Positions 7,827 through 15,647 of a stretch of 33,081 nucleotides of DNA are shown here, in pieces. Under the pieces are notes generated by a model. The model was not told where the DNA came from. It worked only from the letters and a program-made list of their open reading frames with translations, and did no database searches. Source of the DNA: Paracoccaceae bacterium (GTDB lineage Bacteria; Pseudomonadota; Alphaproteobacteria; Rhodobacterales; Rhodobacteraceae); NCBI GenBank assembly GCA_028875855.1, contig JAGWVA010000045.1:1-33081 (forward strand). Reading direction: 5' to 3'. Position 1 is the first letter of the stretch; every line of letters starts with the position of its first letter. The position numbers and the translations under genes are program-made.

Positions 7827-7858
7827 TGGTTTTGACGCTATGAATCAGGAAATGTGAT

Positions 7859-8731
7859 ATGAGGCGCAATCTCGACCTGACCGCGCTGCGCTCTTTCGTG
7901 GCGGTTGCCGATGCGGGCGGCGTCACGCGGGCCTCGGGCTTTCTCAATCTCACGCAGTCGGCGGTCTCGATGCAGATCAAGCGGCTGGAGGAGGCGCTGG
8001 ACCTGCAACTGCTGGACCGGGCGGGCCGGGGCGTCGGGTTGACCGCGGCGGGCGGACAGATGCTGGGCTATGCGCGGCGGATGCTGGCGCTGAACGACGA
8101 GGCGATCGCGCGGCTGACCCATCAGGCCTATGAGGGCGAGATCGTCCTGGGCGTGCCTTCGGACATCGTCTATCCGGCGATCCCGCAGGTGCTGAAGGAC
8201 TTCGCGCGGGGCTTTCCCCGGATGCGGGTGACGCTGGTGTCGTCCTATACGCGGCGGCTGAAGGGGCTTTTTGCGCGCGGCGAGGCCGACATCATCCTGA
8301 CGACCGAGGATTTCTGCGGCCCCGAGGGCGAGACTCTGGCCGAACTGCCGCTGATCTGGATCGGCGCGCCGGGCGGGCAGGCGTGGAAGCAGCGCCCCCT
8401 GCCGCTGGCCTTCGAGCACAACTGCATCTTTCGCGCGGGTGTGCAGGAGGCGCTGGATGCGGCGGGCATTTCCTGGGTGATGGCCGTCGAATCCGACTCG
8501 ACCCGGTCCATCGAGGCAAGCGTCAGCGCCGACATGGCGGTGCACGCGCTGGTCGAGGGGGCCGAGCCGAAATACCTCGAACGCATCAACCACGGCGGCG
8601 CGCTGCCTGAACTCGCGCGGACCAAGATCAACATGTATACCGCCGATCCGTCGCACGGGCCGGCGGTCGAGGCGCTGGCCACGATCATCCGCGAGGCGAT
8701 GACCGCCCCGCGACTGGCTATGGCATCGTGA
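7859..8731 (+). CDS. LysR family transcriptional regulator
   Basis: This 290-residue protein has an N-terminal winged helix-turn-helix (residues about 5-65: LTALRSFVAVADAGGVTRAS, then LTQSAVSMQIKRLEEAL). A periplasmic-binding-protein-like effector domain follows from about residue 93. Length is normal. Its effector is not evident. Its 3' end overlaps the convergent oxidoreductase gene by 14 bases. A dyad just upstream is a candidate operator. The ATG is preceded by CAGGAA at acceptable spacing. Confidence 0.92.
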   Translation: MRRNLDLTALRSFVAVADAGGVTRASGFLNLTQSAVSMQIKRLEEALDLQLLDRAGRGVGLTAAGGQMLGYARRMLALNDEAIARLTHQAYEGEIVLGVPSDIVYPAIPQVLKDFARGFPRMRVTLVSSYTRRLKGLFARGEADIILTTEDFCGPEGETLAELPLIWIGAPGGQAWKQRPLPLAFEHNCIFRAGVQEALDAAGISWVMAVESDSTRSIEASVSADMAVHALVEGAEPKYLERINHGGALPELARTKINMYTADPSHGPAVEALATIIREAMTAPRLAMAS

Positions 8732-9680
8732 CCACGACCTTGCCCGTGGCCGTGCGCGACCGCAGAAGCTCCAGCGCCTCGTCCGCGCGATCCAGCGGCA
8801 GGACATGGCTGACATGGGGCTTCAGCCGCCCATCGGCATACCAGCCGAACAGCGTGGCAAGGCTGCCGGTCAGCACCTCGGGGCGGAATTTCAGGTAGCC
8901 GCCCCAGTAAAGTCCGATCACGGTGAGGTTCTTCACCAGCAGGTGATTGGCCGCGATGCGCGGCACCTCGCCGCCGGCAAAGCCGATGGTGAGCAGCCGC
9001 CCTTCGGGATTGGTGGCCCGCATCGCGGCGGTGAAGGCCGGGTCGCCGACCGGATCGTACACGACATCCGCCCCGCCAAGCGCGCGGATCGCCTCGCGCA
9101 GATCGGTGCTGTCGCTGTCGATCAGGTGATCGGCGCCGGCGGCCTGTGCCACCTCGAGGCGCCGGGCGCCGCGCGCGACGGCGATCACCCTTGCCCCCAT
9201 CAGCCGCCCGATCTCGACCGCCGTAAGCCCCACGCCGCCCGCGGCGCCAAGGACCACGAGCGTCTCTCCCGGTTGCAGCCGCGCGCGATGGCCCAGGGCA
9301 AGATGGCTGGTGCCATAGGCGACCTGAAACCCGGCAGCCACGGTTTCGGGCATCGTCGCCGGTATCGGGATGCAGCGGTCGGCGGGAAAGCACCCGGCCT
9401 CGGCCAGCCCGCCGGTGCCCGCGAAGATCGCAACCCGCGTGCCGGGCGCGGGACCGTTCACCCCGGGCCCGAGCTTTTCGACGGTGCCCGCCACCTCCAT
9501 CCCCAGCGTGACGGGCAGCGGAGGGCGTTCCTGATAGTCGCCCTTTGCCATCAGGAGATCGGCGAAGTTCAGACCGCAGGCCGCGATCCGCAGCCGCACC
9601 TCGCCCGCGCCGGGCTCGGGCAGGGGGAGATCGGTCAGGCGGGGGGTATCGCCAAAGCTGGAAATGGTGAATGCGCGCAT
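8718..9680 (-). CDS. NADPH:quinone oxidoreductase-like MDR enzyme
   Basis: This 320-residue zinc-free medium-chain dehydrogenase/reductase has an N-terminal GroES-like half (GLNFADLLMAKGDY). A Rossmann NADP-binding half follows, with GAAGGVGLTAVEIG around residues 145-160 and DVVYDPVGD. The family reduces quinones or activated double bonds (enones, enoyl-CoA) with NADPH; the substrate is not determinable here. The ATG at 9678-9680 is favoured because MRAFTISSFG is the usual N-terminus and AGAGG precedes it. TTTGCAAA boxes lie 48-97 bases upstream, suggesting regulation by an ScfR-type factor. Confidence 0.87.
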   Translation of the reverse strand: MRAFTISSFGDTPRLTDLPLPEPGAGEVRLRIAACGLNFADLLMAKGDYQERPPLPVTLGMEVAGTVEKLGPGVNGPAPGTRVAIFAGTGGLAEAGCFPADRCIPIPATMPETVAAGFQVAYGTSHLALGHRARLQPGETLVVLGAAGGVGLTAVEIGRLMGARVIAVARGARRLEVAQAAGADHLIDSDSTDLREAIRALGGADVVYDPVGDPAFTAAMRATNPEGRLLTIGFAGGEVPRIAANHLLVKNLTVIGLYWGGYLKFRPEVLTGSLATLFGWYADGRLKPHVSHVLPLDRADEALELLRSRTATGKVVVTMP

Positions 9681-9727
9681 GGCAGCCTCTTGTCCGGTCG
9701 TGGCTTCAGGAGACCTGAGAGCCGATT

Positions 9728-9777
9728 TTTGCATTTTGCAAAGCTGCCGTTACGGAAAGTCTTTTGCAAAATGCAAA
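9728..9777. promoter_or_regulatory. paired TTTGCA/TGCAAA inverted repeat, ScfR-type motif
   Basis: TTTGCATTTTGCAAA (9728-9742) and TTTGCAAAATGCAAA (9763-9777) are exact reverse complements 35 bp apart centre to centre. Each is itself a 6-3-6 dyad, and each contains the octamer TTTGCAAA (9735-9742 and 9763-9770). RamB and PccR-type regulators are known to bind TTTGCAAA-containing sites. Its place 48-97 bases before the MDR start fits an operator for that gene. Confidence 0.6.
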
Positions 9778-9956
9778 TGTTGCCATTTTGTAGGTCGAAG
9801 TTGCACCCGGTTTGTCGTAATCATCCTCTGGCTGTGTCGGCGGGCATCCGATTCCCGACACGACTGCCGATAATGAGCACAAATGCTATCTGACCATTTG
9901 AACGTAATTTCTGGAATAAAGAGAAAATTTCCACCAAAGTTGAATGCTTGCAGTTT

Positions 9957-9972
9957 TGGCACGGTTCTTGCT
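9957..9972 (+). promoter_or_regulatory. sigma-54 (-24/-12) promoter element
   Basis: TGGCACG-GTTC-TTGCT matches the sigma-54 consensus TGGCACG-N4-TTGCW at every defined base, with GG and GC 12 bases apart. Transcription would start near 9983, giving a leader of about 48 bases before the XRE gene. Orientation and distance fit the gene. Confidence 0.6.
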
Positions 9973-10030
9973 TCTTACTAACGCAGAAGAGTTCAGGACA
10001 ATCCGTGCAAGACCCCCAGGAGGTAACGAA

Positions 10031-10393
10031 ATGAAGCATCCGGTTGACGCCCATGTCGGCAAGCGTATCCGTCATCGGCGCTGGATGATCGGCATGACGC
10101 AGCAACAGCTTGCTGACAAGGTCGGTATCAAGTTTCAGCAGATCCAGAAATACGAAACCGGCATGAACCGCGTCAGCGCCTCGCGGCTGTGGGACATTGC
10201 CAGCGCGCTTGGGGTGTCGATCGCCTTCTTCTTCGAAGGTCTCGACGGGGACCAGCAAGCCGCCTCCAAGGTCGAAGGCGACATCTTCGCCGACAAGGAA
10301 GCGCTGGAACTGCTGCGCTCCTACTACGCGATCCCCGAACAGCAGCGCCGCCGCCTGTTCGATCTTGCCCGCGTGCTGAGCGACGCTGCCTGA
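10031..10393 (+). CDS. XRE family helix-turn-helix regulator
   Basis: This 120-residue DNA-binding protein has a lambda-repressor-type HTH from about residue 12 to 70: MTQQQLADKVGIKFQQIQKY, then the TGMNRVSASRLWDIASAL region. The C-terminal segment is short and helical (EALELLRSYYAIPEQQRRRL). The size resembles SinR-like regulators that are widespread in Rhodobacterales. The ATG follows AGGAGG at good spacing; a longer frame to 9944 would start inside the sigma-54 element. A perfect -24/-12 promoter sequence sits upstream, which is unusual for a small repressor. The target genes are unknown. Confidence 0.9.
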   Translation: MKHPVDAHVGKRIRHRRWMIGMTQQQLADKVGIKFQQIQKYETGMNRVSASRLWDIASALGVSIAFFFEGLDGDQQAASKVEGDIFADKEALELLRSYYAIPEQQRRRLFDLARVLSDAA

Positions 10394-10463
10394 AAGCCGC
10401 CGGCTTATTGACCGATGCTCTGCCAGCGGCTACCGACACCCGGTATCCGCTGGTGAGGCGCCC

Positions 10464-11291
10464 ATGACGACAATCGCAGAAGCCGATCGCCCCGCATTGG
10501 TGGCCCTGGCCGAAGAACTGGCCGATGCCGCCCGCGCGGCGACGCTTGCGCATTTTCGCGCCGATGGCCTGACGGCCGAAAGCAAGGAAGATGCCCGCTT
10601 CGACCCGGTGACCGTGGCCGACCGCGCCGCCGAGGCCGCGATGCGCGCCCTGATCGCGAAACGCCGCCCGCAAGACGGTATCTTCGGCGAAGAGATGGGG
10701 CAGGTCGCCGGGACAAGCGGCCTGACCTGGGTGCTTGACCCGATCGACGGCACACGCGGCTACCTGTCGGGCACGCCGACATGGGGCGTGCTGGTGGCGC
10801 TTTCCGATGCCTCGGGCCCGGTCCTTGGCGTGATCGACCAGCCCTATATCGGCGAGCGGTTCCTGGGGGGGCTGGGCGAGGCGCGGGTCGATGGCCCGCT
10901 GGGGCGCCGCGCGCTGAAGGCCCGCGCGCCGCGCCCGCTGTCGCAGGCGATCCTGTTCACGACCTTTCCCGAAGTGGGCACCCCGGACGAAGGCGCGGCC
11001 TTCCACCGGCTTGCGCAGCAGGCGCGCCTGACGCGCTACGGCATGGATTGCTACGCCTATGCGCTGGTCGCGGCGGGCCAGATCGACCTTGTGGTCGAGG
11101 CCGGGCTGCAACCCTACGACGTGCAGGCCCCCATCGCGGTGATCGAGGCTGCCGGCGGCGTGGTCACCGACTGGCAGGGCCGTCCGGCCCATATGGGCGG
11201 GCGCATCCTCGCCGCCGCCAACCCCGCGATCCATGCCGAGGCGCTGGCCATCCTGTCCACCTGTCCGCCCGGATTATCAGCCACGCGGTGA
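10464..11291 (+). CDS. hisN: histidinol-phosphatase, inositol monophosphatase family
   Basis: This 275-residue magnesium-dependent phosphatase contains the family signatures: GEE (residues 75-77), DPIDGT (92-97) and the C-terminal Asp219 in PYDVQAPIAVIEAAGG. The TRGYLSGTPTWGVLVAL stretch is typical of the HisN histidinol-phosphatase branch (step 8 of histidine synthesis) rather than SuhB, so HisN is preferred. A broader inositol- or sugar-phosphatase activity is not excluded. It follows the XRE gene by 70 bases on the same strand, probably in one transcription unit. Confidence 0.83.
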   Translation: MTTIAEADRPALVALAEELADAARAATLAHFRADGLTAESKEDARFDPVTVADRAAEAAMRALIAKRRPQDGIFGEEMGQVAGTSGLTWVLDPIDGTRGYLSGTPTWGVLVALSDASGPVLGVIDQPYIGERFLGGLGEARVDGPLGRRALKARAPRPLSQAILFTTFPEVGTPDEGAAFHRLAQQARLTRYGMDCYAYALVAAGQIDLVVEAGLQPYDVQAPIAVIEAAGGVVTDWQGRPAHMGGRILAAANPAIHAEALAILSTCPPGLSATR

Positions 11292-11348
11292 AGCTCTCTT
11301 CGCGCCTGCCGGCGTTGTCCCGTCACGGGCCGTTCTGTTACCACCGTT

Positions 11349-11384
11349 CCCGGCCGAGTCCTTTGCTCCCTTCTGTCGGCCGGG
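11349..11384 (+). terminator. stem-loop between hisN and the deaminase gene
   Basis: CCCGGCCGA (11349-11357) and TCGGCCGGG (11376-11384) form a perfect 9-bp stem with an 18-base pyrimidine-rich loop. No T-run follows. It may end hisN transcription or be part of the leader of the downstream deaminase gene. Confidence 0.4.
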
Positions 11385-11427
11385 TTCCACAGGGCCGAAG
11401 GGGGTCTTGGCCTTGGGAGGGATGACC

Positions 11428-12762
11428 ATGACAGAGATGCTGATCCGCGGCGCCGATTGCGTTCTGACGATGGACGCCGAGCGGCAGGAGATCGCGGGCG
11501 GGGACGTGCTGATCCGCGACGGTGCGGTTGTCGCCGTGGGGCAGGGGCTTCAGACCGGCGGAGAGGTGATCGAGGCGAAAGGATGCGTCGTCACCCCCGG
11601 CCTCGCGAATACGCACCACCACCTGTATCAGACGCTCACCCGCGCGGTCCCGGGCGGGCAGGATGCGCTTCTCTTCGGCTGGCTGAAGACGCTGTACCCG
11701 ATCTGGTCGCGCTTCGGCCCGCAGGAGATGTTCACCTCGGCCCAGATCGGGCTGGCGGAACTGGCGCTCTCGGGCTGCACGCTGACCTCGGATCACCTGT
11801 ATCTCTTCCCCAATGGCGCGCGGCTCGATGACACCATCGCGGCGGCGGCCGAGGTCGGGCTGCGGTTTCACCCCACGCGCGGGGCGATGTCGATCGGCGA
11901 AAGCGCGGGCGGTCTGCCGCCCGACAGTCTGGTCGAGCGGGAAGAGGCGATCCTGAACGACTGCATCCGCGTGATCGACGCCTTCCACGATCCGCGCCCC
12001 GGCGCGATGGTGCGCGTGGGCGTCGCCCCCTGTTCGCCCTTTTCCGTCAGCCGCGAGTTGATGCGGGACGCGGCGCTTCTGGCGCGTGACAAGGGCGTGA
12101 TGCTGCACACCCATCTGGCCGAGAACGACGAGGACATCGCCTACAGCCTGTCGCAATTCGGCTGCCGCCCCGGCCAATACGCCGAGGATCTGGGCTGGAC
12201 CGGTGCGGATGTCTGGCACGCCCATTGCGTGAAGCTCGACGGGGCCGAGATCGACCTGTTCGCGCGCAGCCATACCGGCGTGGCGCATTGCCCCTGCTCG
12301 AACTGCCGTCTGGGTTCGGGCATCGCGCCGGTGCGGCGGATGCGGGACGCGGGGGTGAAAGTTGGCCTTGGCGTCGATGGCTCGGCCTCGAACGACGCGG
12401 GCAACCTCGTGGCCGAAGCCCGGCAGGCGATGCTGCTGCAACGCGTGGCGAATGGCGCCGATGCGATGAGCGCGCGCGAGGCGCTGGAGATCGCGACGCT
12501 GGGCGGCGCCCGCGTTCTGGGCCGCGACGACTGCGGATCGCTCGCCCCCGGAAAGCGCGCCGATCTTGCGATCTGGGACGTCTCGGGCATCGAGAGCGCC
12601 GGAAGCTGGGACCCGGCGGCGCTGCTGCTGGCCGGTCCGACCCGCGTGCGCGACCTGATCGTCGAGGGGCGGCACGTGGTGCGGGACGGCCGGATCGTGA
12701 CGTTCGATCTGGGGCGGGCGATCGAAACTCAGAATCGCCTCGCGCGGGCGCTGATCGGCTGA
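11428..12762 (+). CDS. 8-oxoguanine deaminase
   Basis: This 444-residue amidohydrolase is predicted to deaminate 8-oxoguanine to urate. Metal ligands read as His63/His65 (NTHHHLYQ), His229 (LHTHLAEN), His266 (WHAHCV) and Asp317 (GVDGSASND). Segments such as SDHLYLFPNG, SVSRELMRDAALLAR and HCPCSNCRLGSGIAP match what I recall of the characterised Pseudomonas 8-oxoguanine deaminase, and separate it from AtzB/TrzN. Two ATGs are possible (11422, 11428); GGGAGG at 11415-11420 has proper spacing only to 11428. It converges on a guanine deaminase gene. Confidence 0.87.
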   Translation: MTEMLIRGADCVLTMDAERQEIAGGDVLIRDGAVVAVGQGLQTGGEVIEAKGCVVTPGLANTHHHLYQTLTRAVPGGQDALLFGWLKTLYPIWSRFGPQEMFTSAQIGLAELALSGCTLTSDHLYLFPNGARLDDTIAAAAEVGLRFHPTRGAMSIGESAGGLPPDSLVEREEAILNDCIRVIDAFHDPRPGAMVRVGVAPCSPFSVSRELMRDAALLARDKGVMLHTHLAENDEDIAYSLSQFGCRPGQYAEDLGWTGADVWHAHCVKLDGAEIDLFARSHTGVAHCPCSNCRLGSGIAPVRRMRDAGVKVGLGVDGSASNDAGNLVAEARQAMLLQRVANGADAMSAREALEIATLGGARVLGRDDCGSLAPGKRADLAIWDVSGIESAGSWDPAALLLAGPTRVRDLIVEGRHVVRDGRIVTFDLGRAIETQNRLARALIG

Positions 12763-12791
12763 GCCCGCCCCTTGCCCGGTGCCTCAGCGCC

Positions 12792-12832
12792 GGGCTGCGC
12801 AGCCCTCATCGCATGAGGTTGCCCGGCAGCCG
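12792..12832. terminator. hairpins in the convergent gap between two deaminase genes
   Basis: The 72-bp gap holds the palindrome GGGCTGCGCAGCCC (12792-12805), the 6-3-6 hairpin CCTCAT/ATGAGG (12804-12818) and a CCCGG/CCGGG stem further right. They overlap and could serve both strands as a bidirectional terminator, though no T-run is present. Confidence 0.5.
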
Positions 12833-12834
12833 GG

Positions 12835-14133
12835 TCACGCCTGTCCCTTCGCGACCGGCGTGCCGCCGACCCAGACGGCCCGGATCGCCCGGTCGTCGCC
12901 CATCATGATCGTGGGGAAGATCGCCTCCCAGATCGTCTCGGCGCGGGCGGCGGCCTGTTCGATGGCGGGCGTGGAGGCCAGATCGATCACTGCAAGATCG
13001 GCCTCCATCCCCTTGGCAAGATTGCCGATCTTGTCATCAAGGCGCAGCGCGCGGGCCGATCCTTGGGTCGCCAGCCACCACAGTTCCGCCGGGTGCAGCG
13101 CGTGGCCGCGCAACTGGCCGATCTCGTAGGCCGCGGCCATGGTGCGCAGCATCGAAAACGACGACCCGCCGCCCGTATCGGTCGCGAGCCCCACGCGGTG
13201 GCCGGTCGCCGTCAGCCCCGCCATGTCGAACAGGCCCGAGCCGATGAAGGTGTTCGAGGTCGGGCAATGGATGAGGCTGGCATCCACCTCGGCCAGCCGG
13301 GCCTTCTCGCGGCTGGTCAGGTGGATCGCGTGGCCATAAAGCCCGCCGGGGCCCAGCAGGCCATGCGCCTCGTAGGTATCGAGATAGTCCCGCGCCGTGG
13401 GGTAAAGCGATTTCACCCAGGCGATCTCGTCCAGTTGTTCGGACAGATGCGTCTGCATCAGGCAGTCGGGATGCTCGGCCCACAGCGCGCCAAGCGCCGA
13501 AAGCTGATCCGGTGTCGAGGTGGGCGAGAAGCGCGGCGTGATGACATAGCCAAGCCGCCCCCGGCCGTGCCACGTCTCCAGCAGCCGCTTGCTGTCGTCA
13601 TAGGCCGACTGCGCGGTGTCGCGCAGTCCCTCGGGGGCGGTGTCGCGGTCCATGCAGGTCTTGCCCGCCAGCGCGCGCAGGCCGCGCACCTCGGCCTCGG
13701 TGAAGAAGGCCTCGACGCTTTCGGGATGGATCGTGGCATAGCTGCACAGCGTCGTCGTTCCGTTGGCAAGCGTCAGGTCGAAAGCGCGGGCCGCCACGGC
13801 GCGGGCATAGGCGGGATCGGCAAAGCGCATCTCTTCGGGGAAGGTGTAGCTGTTCAGCCAGTCGATCAGTCGCTTGCCCCAGGACGCGATGATCGCGGTC
13901 TGCGGATAGTGCATATGCGCGTCCACGAACCCCGCCGAGATCAGGGCCGCGCCGTAATCCGTCACCCGTGCCCGCGGATGGGCCGCCCGAAGGCGGTCGG
14001 CCGGGCCGAGGTCGGCGATCCGGCCGTCCTCGATCAGCACGGCGCCCTGGCGTTCATGGCGCGCGGCACCCGCCCCTTCGGCAAAGGGATCGGCGGAAAA
14101 GCTGAGGGTTTGCCCCAGAAGAAGGTCGGCCAT
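12835..14133 (-). CDS. guaD: guanine deaminase
   Basis: This 432-residue amidohydrolase converts guanine to xanthine. The metal centre is visible as His73/His75 (DAHMHYPQ), a THLSEQ histidine, HAIHLTSRE and the TDTGGGSS aspartate. The N-terminal GQTLSFSADPF and the central WLNSYTFPEE segments are typical of bacterial GuaD. The start at 14133 has GGAG upstream and precedes the conserved N-terminus; the frame extends to 14250 without similarity. Together with the convergent 8-oxoguanine deaminase it forms a purine salvage or catabolic pair. mgtE is divergent. Confidence 0.93.
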   Translation of the reverse strand: MADLLLGQTLSFSADPFAEGAGAARHERQGAVLIEDGRIADLGPADRLRAAHPRARVTDYGAALISAGFVDAHMHYPQTAIIASWGKRLIDWLNSYTFPEEMRFADPAYARAVAARAFDLTLANGTTTLCSYATIHPESVEAFFTEAEVRGLRALAGKTCMDRDTAPEGLRDTAQSAYDDSKRLLETWHGRGRLGYVITPRFSPTSTPDQLSALGALWAEHPDCLMQTHLSEQLDEIAWVKSLYPTARDYLDTYEAHGLLGPGGLYGHAIHLTSREKARLAEVDASLIHCPTSNTFIGSGLFDMAGLTATGHRVGLATDTGGGSSFSMLRTMAAAYEIGQLRGHALHPAELWWLATQGSARALRLDDKIGNLAKGMEADLAVIDLASTPAIEQAAARAETIWEAIFPTIMMGDDRAIRAVWVGGTPVAKGQA

Positions 14134-14261
14134 CGTGGTCTCCGGCTTGTTCGGGGACAGTCTAGGGACCTTTTCGGGGGGCGTAAATTTGCCTATTGCC
14201 CCTGTTTCCCTGAAACTGTTTCGGCTAGTGTCCGCGCAATTCCCGGGCAACGGAGGACGGC

Positions 14262-15647
14262 ATGACCGACGAGATGATCGCCGAACCAGACCTGCGCGAC
14301 GACGATCAGCCCGGGCTCGACAACTGGCGGGTGGATGCCATCCGCGCCGCGATCGAGGCCGAGGACGCCGCCCGCCTGAACGACTTGATCGAACCGCTTT
14401 ACGCGGCCGATATCGCCGACCTTCTCGAACAGATCAGCGGCGGCGAACGCCGCGCCTTCCTGCGGCTCTCGGCGCGCGAGATCGACGGGGACGTGCTGTC
14501 CGAACTCGACGAATCGATCCGCGAAGAGGTGATCGAGGCGCTGCCCCACGACGTTCTGGCCGACGCCGTCCGGGAACTCGATTCCGACGACGTGGTGGAC
14601 ATCCTCGAAGACCTCGAGGAGCCGCAGCAGGAAATCATCCTTGGCGCGCTCGAGGATGCCGACCGCGTCGCCGTGCAGCAGGCGATGGCCTACCCGGAAT
14701 ATTCCGCCGGCCGCCTGATGCAGCGCGAGACGGTCACCGCGCCCGAGGACTGGACGGTGGGCCAGACCATCGACCACCTGCGCAGCATCGACTGGCTGCC
14801 CGACCAGTTCTATCACGTGATCCTCGTCGATCCGAAGATGCGCCCGATCGGCAATGTCACGCTGGGGCGCATCCTGTCGGCCAAGCGGGCAACGAAGCTG
14901 CGCGAGATCTGCGAAGAGGTCTTCTTCACGATCAAGGCGACCGAGGAAGAGAAAGAGGTCGCCTACCTCTTCAACCAGTATCACCTGATCTCGATGCCCG
15001 TGGTGGACGAGGCCGACCGGCTGGTGGGCGTCATCACCATCGACGACGCGATGAACGTGCTGGACGAGGAACACGAAGAAGACATCCTGCGTCTCGCCGG
15101 CGTGGGCGAGGGGAGCCTCTCGGACAACTGGATCGAGACGACCAAGCAGCGTTTCCCCTGGCTCTTCGTGAACCTTCTGACGGCGATCCTCGCCTCGGGC
15201 GTGATCTCGCTCTTCGAGGGGACGATCTCGAAGATCGTGGCGCTGGCGGTGCTGATGCCCATCGTCGCCTCGCAGGGGGGCAATGCGGCAACGCAGGGGC
15301 TGGCGGTCGCGGTGCGGGCGCTCGCCACGAAAAGCCTGACCCGGTCGAACGCCTTGCGCGTCATCTGGCGCGAGATCGCGCAGGGCGTCGCCAACGGCGT
15401 GATGTTCGCCGTCATCATGGGGATCATCGCCTATTTCTGGTTCGGCCAGCCGATGATCGGCGTGGTGATCGGCATGGCGATGGTCATCAACATGTTCGCG
15501 GCCGCCCTTGCCGGTCTGCTGATCCCGCTGGGCCTTGAAAAGATGGGCTTCGACCCGGCGCTGGCCTCCGGCGCCTTCGTGACGACGGTGACCGATGTCG
15601 TGGGCTTCTTCTCCTTCCTCTGGCTGGCCGGGATGATCCTGCTGTGA
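14262..15647 (+). CDS. mgtE: magnesium transporter MgtE
   Basis: This 461-residue protein has an N-terminal MgtE superhelical domain (about 25-135), tandem CBS domains (about 140-265; ITIDDAMNVLDEEHEEDI ends them) and a C-terminal pore of five membrane helices. It carries the conserved PIVASQGGNAATQ and ASGAFVTTVTDVVGFF segments. It is a gated Mg2+ channel of the inner membrane that closes when intracellular Mg2+ is high. GGAGG precedes the ATG. Its stop overlaps the GTG of the next gene. A GAAAC/GTTTC dyad lies at 14212-14222 in the promoter region. Confidence 0.96.
   Translation: MTDEMIAEPDLRDDDQPGLDNWRVDAIRAAIEAEDAARLNDLIEPLYAADIADLLEQISGGERRAFLRLSAREIDGDVLSELDESIREEVIEALPHDVLADAVRELDSDDVVDILEDLEEPQQEIILGALEDADRVAVQQAMAYPEYSAGRLMQRETVTAPEDWTVGQTIDHLRSIDWLPDQFYHVILVDPKMRPIGNVTLGRILSAKRATKLREICEEVFFTIKATEEEKEVAYLFNQYHLISMPVVDEADRLVGVITIDDAMNVLDEEHEEDILRLAGVGEGSLSDNWIETTKQRFPWLFVNLLTAILASGVISLFEGTISKIVALAVLMPIVASQGGNAATQGLAVAVRALATKSLTRSNALRVIWREIAQGVANGVMFAVIMGIIAYFWFGQPMIGVVIGMAMVINMFAAALAGLLIPLGLEKMGFDPALASGAFVTTVTDVVGFFSFLWLAGMILL

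Larger units (their letters stand above)
9681..10030. other. 350-bp non-coding region between divergent genes
   Basis: No convincing gene fits here. The stretch is clearly more AT-rich than its surroundings. It holds the long TTTGCA-type inverted repeat (9728-9777), a sigma-54 consensus (9957-9972) and the leader of the XRE gene. It must contain the promoters of both the MDR gene (leftward) and the XRE gene (rightward). Confidence 0.8.

Noticed and set aside
10394-10406. AAGCCG/CGGCTT palindrome after the XRE gene as terminator
   Set aside because: The usable stem is only five base pairs with a three-base loop and no T-run, and hisN follows in the same direction.
11292-11427. Possible purine riboswitch in front of the 8-oxoguanine deaminase gene
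   Set aside because: A hairpin exists at 11349-11384, but none of the conserved purine-riboswitch core could be found, so only the stem is reported.
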